Assembly (NCBI GenBank): GCA_038249305.1
Contig: JBBRWI010000187.1
Location: 1-7,628, forward strand
DNA: 7,628 nucleotides
DNA from: Humitalea sp038249305
GTDB lineage: Bacteria > Pseudomonadota > Alphaproteobacteria > Acetobacterales > Acetobacteraceae
Reading direction: 5' to 3'
The notes under the pieces were generated by a model that was not told the origin of the DNA, searched no databases, and saw only the letters and a program-made list of their open reading frames with translations. A program made the translations under genes and the position numbers. This document shows positions 1 to 4,775 of the stretch, one piece after another (positions within the stretch are counted from its first letter, which is position 1; the number at the start of each line of letters is the position of its first letter).

Positions 1-342
1 ATGGGCACGGCGGCAGGCGCGGATGATGAAAGCCTCGATCCGGCGCAGCGGGTGTTCGGGTTCGAGGTCGGTCAGGTGTTCGAGCAGGGTCTGCCACAGG
101 CCCGCATGGGTCAGCCGGCGGAAGTAGCGGGCGATGGTGTCGGGCTTGCCGTAGCGTTCCGGCACATCGCGCCAGGGGGCGGCGGTGGAGGCGACCAGGA
201 AGATCGCATCCATCCGGCGACGCAGGTCACCGACCTGGCGCCCGGCCGGGGAACGATGCGCGAGGTAGGGGTAGAGCGCATGCCATTCGAGGTCGGATAG
301 CGGGGCCCAGGGGCGGGGTGGGGTGTAGCGGAGGAGGGTCAT
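1..342 (-). CDS. IS5-like transposase, N-terminal part (cut by the window edge)
   Basis: An uninterrupted reading frame of 114 codons runs from an ATG at 342 to the left edge, so the rest of the gene lies outside the window. The visible part resembles the N-terminal helix-turn-helix-like domain (DUF4096) of IS5-family transposases. Residues 15-23 read LSDLEWHAL, and residues 56-65 read PWRDVPERYG, the hallmark Pro-Trp-Arg-Asp-x-Pro-x-x-Tyr-Gly segment of this group. An Arg-rich stretch and Gly-Leu-Trp follow at 75-83. The DDE catalytic residues would lie further left, so activity cannot be judged. In some IS5 subgroups the N-terminal domain is a separate ORF joined to the catalytic one by frameshifting, and that is also possible here. 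No Shine-Dalgarno is visible before the ATG. The gene lies tandemly 65 bp downstream of purA. The family call rests on recognised motifs; subgroup and completeness are unknown. Confidence 0.8.
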   Translation of the reverse strand, partial: MTLLRYTPPRPWAPLSDLEWHALYPYLAHRSPAGRQVGDLRRRMDAIFLVASTAAPWRDVPERYGKPDTIARYFRRLTHAGLWQTLLEHLTDLEPEHPLRRIEAFIIRACRRAH

Positions 343-407
343 GGGGGGTTTGTGGCATAGTTTCCGGGAAAAGGGTATAAAAACCTACCACGCAGACCCG
401 ACGTCGC

Positions 408-1697
408 CTACCCCGCAAACGGGTCCTGCACCATGATCGTATCATCCCGCTCCGGGCTGGTGCTCAGCAGCGCCACCGGCGCCTCGACCAGTTCCTCGAT
501 CCGCTTGATGTATTTGATCGCCTCGGCCGGCAGGTCCACCCAGGACCGCGCCCCGCGCGTGCTGCCCGCCCAGCCGCGCAGAATTTCATACACCGGCCGC
601 GCCGCCGCCTGCGCGCCCATGGCCGCCGGCAGCCGCTTCATCGCCACGCCATCGACCTCATAGCCCGTGCAGATCTTCAGCTCGGCAAAACCGTCCAGCA
701 CATCCAGCTTGGTCAACGCCAGGCCCTGCACGCCGCCGATCTTGACGGCCTGGCGCACCATGCAGGCGTCGAACCAGCCGCAGCGGCGGGGGCGGCCGGT
801 CACGGTGCCGAATTCATGGCCACGCTCGCCCAGGCGGCGGCCGATCTCGTCGTGCAATTCGGTCGGGAACGGGCCGCTGCCGACCCGGGTGGTATAGGCC
901 TTGGCGATGCCCAAGACGCGGCCGATCGCATGCGGCCCGATCCCCGCCCCGGCCGCCGCATTGCCGGCCACGGTGTTGCTGCTGGTCACGTAGGGATAGG
1001 TGCCGTGGTCCACGTCCAGCATCACCGCCTGCGCGCCCTCGAACAGCACGCGCTTGCCGTCCAGGCGGGCCTGGTCCAGCCGTTCCCACACCGCCTCCGC
1101 ATAGGGCAGCAGCTTCGGCGCCAGCGCCAATAGCGCATCCAGCAGCGGCTGCTTGGCAAAGGGTTCGGCCCCCAACCCCGACAGCAGCGAATTGTGATGC
1201 AGCAGCAATTCGTCGAGTTTCGCCGACAAGGTCGCCGGTTCAGCCAGGTCGCAAAGCCGGATCGCGCGGCGGCCGATCTTGTCCTCGTAGGCCGGGCCGA
1301 TGCCGCGGCCGGTGGTGCCGATCTTGTCCTCGCCGCGCGCCGCCTCCCGCGCGCGATCCAGCGCCGGGTGCAGCGGCAGGATCAGCGGCACGTTTTCCGC
1401 GATGCGCAGGTTGTCGGGGCCGACCTGCAGCCCCTGCGCGGTGACGCGGGCGATTTCGGCCAGCAGCGCATCCGGGTCCAGCACCACGCCATTGCCGATG
1501 ATGCCGAGTTTGCCGCGCACCACGCCCGACGGCAGCAAGGACAGTTTATAGGTCTGGTCCCCCACCACCAGCGTATGCCCGGCGTTGTGCCCGCCCTGGA
1601 AGCGCACGACGATATCGGCGCGGCTGGCCAGCCAGTCCACGACCTTGCCCTTGCCCTCGTCGCCCCATTGGGCGCCGATGATGGCGACGTTCGACAT
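408..1697 (-). CDS. purA: Adenylosuccinate synthetase
   Basis: This cytoplasmic enzyme joins IMP and aspartate using GTP to give adenylosuccinate, the first committed step to AMP. The 429 residues match the usual bacterial length of about 430. The GTP-binding loop GDEGKGK is at 12-18 with the catalytic Asp13, and GGHNAGHT at 35-42 carries catalytic His41. The IMP-binding segment IGTTGRGIGPAYEDK is at 126-140, followed by Arg143. A conserved block EGAQ...DVDHGTYPYVTSSNT spans 220-242, TGRPRRCGWFD is at 300-310, and the guanine-recognition segment TKLDVLD is at 329-335. The protein ends normally with LLSTSPERDDTI near the C terminus, so the transposase gene downstream has not truncated it. The ATG start is fixed by the canonical N terminus. 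A GAGG ribosome-binding site 8 nt before it lies inside the last codons of hisZ, 3 bp upstream, implying co-transcription and translational coupling. Confidence 0.98.
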   Translation of the reverse strand: MSNVAIIGAQWGDEGKGKVVDWLASRADIVVRFQGGHNAGHTLVVGDQTYKLSLLPSGVVRGKLGIIGNGVVLDPDALLAEIARVTAQGLQVGPDNLRIAENVPLILPLHPALDRAREAARGEDKIGTTGRGIGPAYEDKIGRRAIRLCDLAEPATLSAKLDELLLHHNSLLSGLGAEPFAKQPLLDALLALAPKLLPYAEAVWERLDQARLDGKRVLFEGAQAVMLDVDHGTYPYVTSSNTVAGNAAAGAGIGPHAIGRVLGIAKAYTTRVGSGPFPTELHDEIGRRLGERGHEFGTVTGRPRRCGWFDACMVRQAVKIGGVQGLALTKLDVLDGFAELKICTGYEVDGVAMKRLPAAMGAQAAARPVYEILRGWAGSTRGARSWVDLPAEAIKYIKRIEELVEAPVALLSTSPERDDTIMVQDPFAG

Positions 1698-1700
1698 GGC

Positions 1701-2834
1701 TCAATCCTCGATCGGCACGGGTGTCTGGTCCCGCAGGATGTGGGTGCAGCGCAGGCTGCGCGGGGTGTCGGCGGGCGACAACGCCGCGACGGTGACGAAG
1801 TTTGCCGCACGAAAAACGGCGCCATCGACCCCGGGGTCGAGGAACAGGCGGGGTGCCTCCGGCGGCACCGGGGCGGCGCGCAGCACAGCATCTGGATAGA
1901 GCGTGAGCCCGGTCGCCGGTTCGTCGCCCGACAGATAGCGCCCGCCCCGCGCCAACTCGCCGCTGCGCCCCGGGCCATAAAGCGTGAAGGCGACCCCGGT
2001 GTGATAGGTGAAGCCGCGGAACTCCACCGGGTCCAGCGTGATCCGCAGGTTCTTTCCGCGCGCACGGATGGCGGCAATCACGGCGGCTGCATTGTCGGCG
2101 ATGGCGCGGGCGGGCGGCGGCAGGTTTGCGGCGGCCAGTGCTGCCAGCGCGCCATCGGCGGGGCCGGCGGCGGCCAGCAGCGCCGGCAGCCCATCGGCGG
2201 GCGGCCCGGCCTCGGCCGACAGGGCGGTGACGGCGGCGGCGTCCTTGCGGTCCAGCGCATGGGCCAGGCGGCTGCGCAGGGGTTCGGGCACGCCCGCCGC
2301 CGCCAGCAGGGTCGGCGTCATGGTCGGCATCAGCACGTCGAGCGCCACATCCGTGACCCCCACGGCCGCCAGGGCGGCGACGCCGAGCAGCGCCACCTCC
2401 GCATCGGCGGCGGCGCTCGCGGCGCCGATGATCTCGATCCCCGCCTGCGGCAATTGGCGTTCGGGCACCAGCGCCGTGCCGCGCACCCGCAGCACCTGGC
2501 CGGCATAGGACAGGCGCAGCGGCCGGGCGACGCGGGAGAGGCGGGTCGCGGCGATGCGGGCGACCTGGGGCGTGGTGTCGGCGCGCAGCCCCATCATGCG
2601 CTGGCTGACCGGGTCCATCAGGCGAAAGATCTGCTCGGCCACGGCGGCGCCGCTGCCGGCGAGCAGGCTGTCCTCGAATTCCAGCAGCGGCGGTTTGACG
2701 CGCTCGTAGCCATGCGCGCTGAAGACCGCGAGCATCGCCTCGACCAGGGCTGCCTCCCGCGCGGCGTCGGGCGGCAGCATGTCGCCGAGTCCGGCGGGCA
2801 AGAGGGCGCGGCTGGGGGTATCGTCACTGGTCAT
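1701..2834 (-). CDS. hisZ: ATP phosphoribosyltransferase regulatory subunit
   Basis: HisZ is a catalytically inactive histidyl-tRNA synthetase paralogue. It binds short-form HisG and makes the first enzyme of histidine synthesis responsive to histidine. From the ATG at 2834 the protein has 377 residues, near the family norm. The class II synthetase-like fold is marked by RADTTPQVARI (84-94, motif-2 region), YAGQVLR (110-116), QAGIEIIG (130-137), DPVEFRGFTYHTGVAF (268-283) and ARGGRYL (295-301). The middle, about 195-250, is Ala-rich and low in complexity, as is common in high-GC HisZ proteins. An in-frame ATG at 2894 would add 20 residues, mostly Pro, Ala and Arg. I prefer 2834 because the family begins shortly before the LLPAGLGDMLPPDA segment and the longer form would leave only 17 bp to the divergent gene. 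Neither start has a good Shine-Dalgarno. purA follows after 3 bp, a pairing also known from other proteobacteria. hisG is not in the window. Confidence 0.93.
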   Translation of the reverse strand: MTSDDTPSRALLPAGLGDMLPPDAAREAALVEAMLAVFSAHGYERVKPPLLEFEDSLLAGSGAAVAEQIFRLMDPVSQRMMGLRADTTPQVARIAATRLSRVARPLRLSYAGQVLRVRGTALVPERQLPQAGIEIIGAASAAADAEVALLGVAALAAVGVTDVALDVLMPTMTPTLLAAAGVPEPLRSRLAHALDRKDAAAVTALSAEAGPPADGLPALLAAAGPADGALAALAAANLPPPARAIADNAAAVIAAIRARGKNLRITLDPVEFRGFTYHTGVAFTLYGPGRSGELARGGRYLSGDEPATGLTLYPDAVLRAAPVPPEAPRLFLDPGVDGAVFRAANFVTVAALSPADTPRSLRCTHILRDQTPVPIED

Positions 2835-2911
2835 GGGCGGCGGTTGTGTGGCAGGGGGTCGTGCCGGGGGCAAGGGCGCGGGGCGCCGGCCCATCGGGGG
2901 ATCATCCGACC
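2835..2911. promoter_or_regulatory. Divergent intergenic region between hisZ and the lipoprotein gene
   Basis: The roughly 77 bp between the chosen hisZ start and the start of the opposite gene must hold, or overlap, the promoters of both if each is transcribed from here. It is very GC-rich, with G-runs and a GGCGCC palindrome near 2884. I see no convincing -35/-10 pair on either strand and no operator-like repeat. Its role is inferred only from the divergent gene order. Confidence 0.4.
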
Positions 2912-3577
2912 ATGGACAGGCGAACCTCGCTCACCCTGGCCGGTTGCCCGGCCGAACCGAACCGGGCGGCGGTGCTCGCGCGGCGGGCGCTGTGGCCGGT
3001 CCTGCTGCTGGCCGCCTGCGCCGAGCCGCCTGCGCCGAGCCCCCTGCGCCGCGCCCTGGAGCGGGATGGGGGCTGGCGCGACCCGGTGACCCTGGCGGTG
3101 CTGAACGCGCCCGGCAGTTTCGGCAATCTGGCGCGGTTCCGCGACGATCCGGCCGCGGCCGCGCGCGGCGTCGCCAGCCTGGAATTCCTGACCGACGCCT
3201 TCCTGAACGACCAGCGCTGGACACCGCGGTCCAATCCCGTCCTGTCGGTGCAGTTGCGCCAGGCGCAGGCCTGGGTGCGGCAGACCCTGGGCATCGCCCC
3301 CGGGGCGCCCAGCGCCAGCGTGGTCGCCGCACTGCGCGAGGCCGCCGACCTGGTCGAGGCGAACGACATCGCGGCCGCGCGCCGGATCCTGGTGCCGCCG
3401 GTGTTCACCGATGGGGGGGGCGAAACGCTGCGCCGCCTGGGTGACTTGGAGAACAACCGCACCGTCGCCGCCGCCGCGCAATCTGTTGCACAGGCCGGGA
3501 TGCAGCCTGGGATGCAGACTGGGATGCAGCCTGGGATGCAGCCTGGGATGGGGAGGCCGAGCGGCGGGCGGCGGTAG
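2912..3577 (+). CDS. Predicted lipoprotein of unknown function with a GMQP-repeat tail
   Basis: I do not recognise the family. From the ATG at 2912 the protein has 221 residues. Residues 24-36 (RRALWPVLLLAAC) form a positively charged start, a short hydrophobic stretch and a lipobox ending at Cys36, followed by a Pro/Ala-rich linker. This predicts export and lipid attachment to the envelope. The body, about 46-190, looks soluble and mostly helical, with Asp/Arg-rich and Ala-rich segments and no catalytic motif I can name. The tail, 196-213, repeats Gly-Met-Gln-Pro and then ends in GRPSGGRR. The first 20 residues make an unusually long leader. A GTG at 2972 would give a more typical signal peptide with the Cys at position 16, and an upstream in-frame ATG at 2846 is less likely because it would overlap the hisZ promoter side. 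The gene diverges from hisZ and converges on serC with 7 bp between stops. Codon use fits its neighbours. The coding call is supported by the coherent signal peptide; the function is unknown. Confidence 0.72.
   Translation: MDRRTSLTLAGCPAEPNRAAVLARRALWPVLLLAACAEPPAPSPLRRALERDGGWRDPVTLAVLNAPGSFGNLARFRDDPAAAARGVASLEFLTDAFLNDQRWTPRSNPVLSVQLRQAQAWVRQTLGIAPGAPSASVVAALREAADLVEANDIAAARRILVPPVFTDGGGETLRRLGDLENNRTVAAAAQSVAQAGMQPGMQTGMQPGMQPGMGRPSGGRR
3497..3550 (+). repeat. 12-bp tandem repeat, about 4.5 copies
   Basis: Four full units of GGGATGCAGCCT (the second carries A in place of C, giving ACT) run from 3497 to 3544, followed by a half unit GGGATG to 3550. The repeat is in frame with the lipoprotein gene and encodes GMQP, GMQT, GMQP, GMQP, GM. 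Because the unit is a multiple of three, gain or loss of copies would change the tail length without breaking the frame. Confidence 0.95.
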
Positions 3578-3584
3578 CGGGGCG

Positions 3585-4724
3585 CTACCCGTCCAGCGCC
3601 CAATCCAGCCACGGCAGCAGGGCGGCGATATCCGCGGCCTCCACCGTCGCCCCGCCCCAGATGCGCAGCGACGGCGGCGCGTCGCGGTAGCCCGCGATGT
3701 CGAACGCCACGCCCTCGGCCTCCAGCGCCGCGACCATCCGCTTGATCGCCGCCGCTTGCCCCGCCGCCGGCAGCGCCTGGAACCAGCCGACCGAAGGGGC
3801 GATGCAGATCGAGGTCGGTGACACGGACGTGGCCTGTGTGCGCGCGATAAACCGCCAGCGCGCGCCGCCGCCGATCCAGCCGCGCACCGCCGCGAGATTC
3901 GCCTCCGACCGCGCGATCAGGCCGCGCAGGCCGCCGATCGCCTCGGCCCAGGCCAGCCCATCCAGCGCATCCTCGACGCAGAGCATCGAGGGCGTGTTGA
4001 TCGTGTCGCCGCGGAAAATGCCCTCGATCAGTTTTCCGGCGCTGGTCAGCCGGAAGATCTTGGGCAGCGGCCAGGATGGCGTGTGCGTCAGCAGCCGCTC
4101 GACCGCACGCGGTGAAAGGCCGAGCATGCCATGCGCCGCCTCGCCCCCCAAAACCTTCTGCCAGGACCAGGTGACGACATCCAGCCGATCCCATGGCAGG
4201 TCCATGGCGAAGGCGGCCGAGGTCGCGTCGCAGATCGCCAGCCCCTGGCGGTCGGGCGCGATCCAGGCGCCATCGGGCATGCGTACGCCGCTGGTGGTAC
4301 CGTTCCAGGGGAAGACCACGTCGCGCGCCCAGTCCACGGCGGCGAGGTCCGGCAGGTCGCCATAGGGCGCGGCCAGGGTCCGGGCCTCGATCTTCAGTTG
4401 TCCAACGATGTCCTGCGCCCAGGCCTCGCCAAAGGATTCGAAGGCCAGCACATCGACCGGGCGCGGGCCGAGCAGCGACCACATGGCCATCTCGACCGCG
4501 CCGGTATCCGACGCCGGCACGATCCCCAGCCGCCAGTCGGCCGGCATGCCAAGCACCGCGCGGGAGCGGTCGATCACCGCGGTCAGCCGCGCCTTGGGGG
4601 CGGGGGCGCGATGGCTGCGGGCGAGCATCGCGCCCGCCAGCGCCGCCAGCGACCAGCCCGGCCGCTTGGCGCAGGGGCCGGAGGAGAAGTGCGGGCAGGC
4701 GGGGCGCAGCGCGGGCTTGGTCAT
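3585..4724 (-). CDS. serC: Phosphoserine aminotransferase
   Basis: SerC is a cytoplasmic PLP enzyme that transfers the amino group of glutamate to 3-phosphohydroxypyruvate, giving phosphoserine in the serine pathway. It can also act in pyridoxal phosphate synthesis. The 379 residues fit the form found in alphaproteobacteria and Methanosarcina. The N terminus, KPACPHFSSGPCAKRPGW (about 7-24), is typical of that group and fixes the ATG start. PLP contacts are recognisable: Trp102, the WNGTTSG segment at 140-146, Asp166 (ICDATSA) that would hold the pyridine nitrogen, and the Schiff-base Lys190 in TWSWQKVLGGE. There is no clear Shine-Dalgarno. The gene lies 51 bp behind the histidine kinase on the same strand and ends 7 bp from the converging lipoprotein gene, so serA, often next to serC in alphaproteobacteria, is not downstream. 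A hairpin in the upstream gap may separate its transcription from the kinase. Confidence 0.95.
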   Translation of the reverse strand: MTKPALRPACPHFSSGPCAKRPGWSLAALAGAMLARSHRAPAPKARLTAVIDRSRAVLGMPADWRLGIVPASDTGAVEMAMWSLLGPRPVDVLAFESFGEAWAQDIVGQLKIEARTLAAPYGDLPDLAAVDWARDVVFPWNGTTSGVRMPDGAWIAPDRQGLAICDATSAAFAMDLPWDRLDVVTWSWQKVLGGEAAHGMLGLSPRAVERLLTHTPSWPLPKIFRLTSAGKLIEGIFRGDTINTPSMLCVEDALDGLAWAEAIGGLRGLIARSEANLAAVRGWIGGGARWRFIARTQATSVSPTSICIAPSVGWFQALPAAGQAAAIKRMVAALEAEGVAFDIAGYRDAPPSLRIWGGATVEAADIAALLPWLDWALDG

Positions 4725-4749
4725 GCCGCGTCGGTATGACGGGTGGCGC

Positions 4750-4769
4750 CGCCGGGCAAGGCCCTGGCG
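4750..4769 (-). terminator. Hairpin between the kinase gene and serC
   Basis: On the minus strand the gap after the kinase stop codon holds CGCC-A-GGGC-CTT-GCCC-GGCG, a stem of 8 G:C pairs with one bulged A and a 3-nt loop. It starts about 6 nt past the stop codon and precedes the serC ATG by about 25 nt. No run of T follows, so it is not a standard intrinsic terminator. It could weaken read-through, protect the mRNA end or mask serC translation. Perfect GC stems also arise by chance in DNA this GC-rich. Confidence 0.3.
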
Positions 4770-4775
4770 CTGCGT

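Noticed and set aside
1..300. Plus-strand 99-codon frame at the left edge
   Set aside because: It is antisense to the transposase frame, which carries the PWRD-PERYG motif, and it has no motif of its own.
352..391. Inverted repeat as an intrinsic terminator of purA
   Set aside because: Only GTGG/CCAC and a few A:T pairs match, with bulges, and there is no T-run after the second arm. It is too weak to call.
1194..3089. Plus-strand 631-codon open frame across purA and hisZ
   Set aside because: It is antisense to two genes with clear family motifs, is full of Gln, Arg, Gly and His as expected from a shadow frame in high-GC DNA, and shows no domain.
3497..3550. Tandem repeat as a possible CRISPR array or iteron origin
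   Set aside because: The units are 12 bp, contiguous without spacers, in frame inside a gene, and no cas or replication gene is present.
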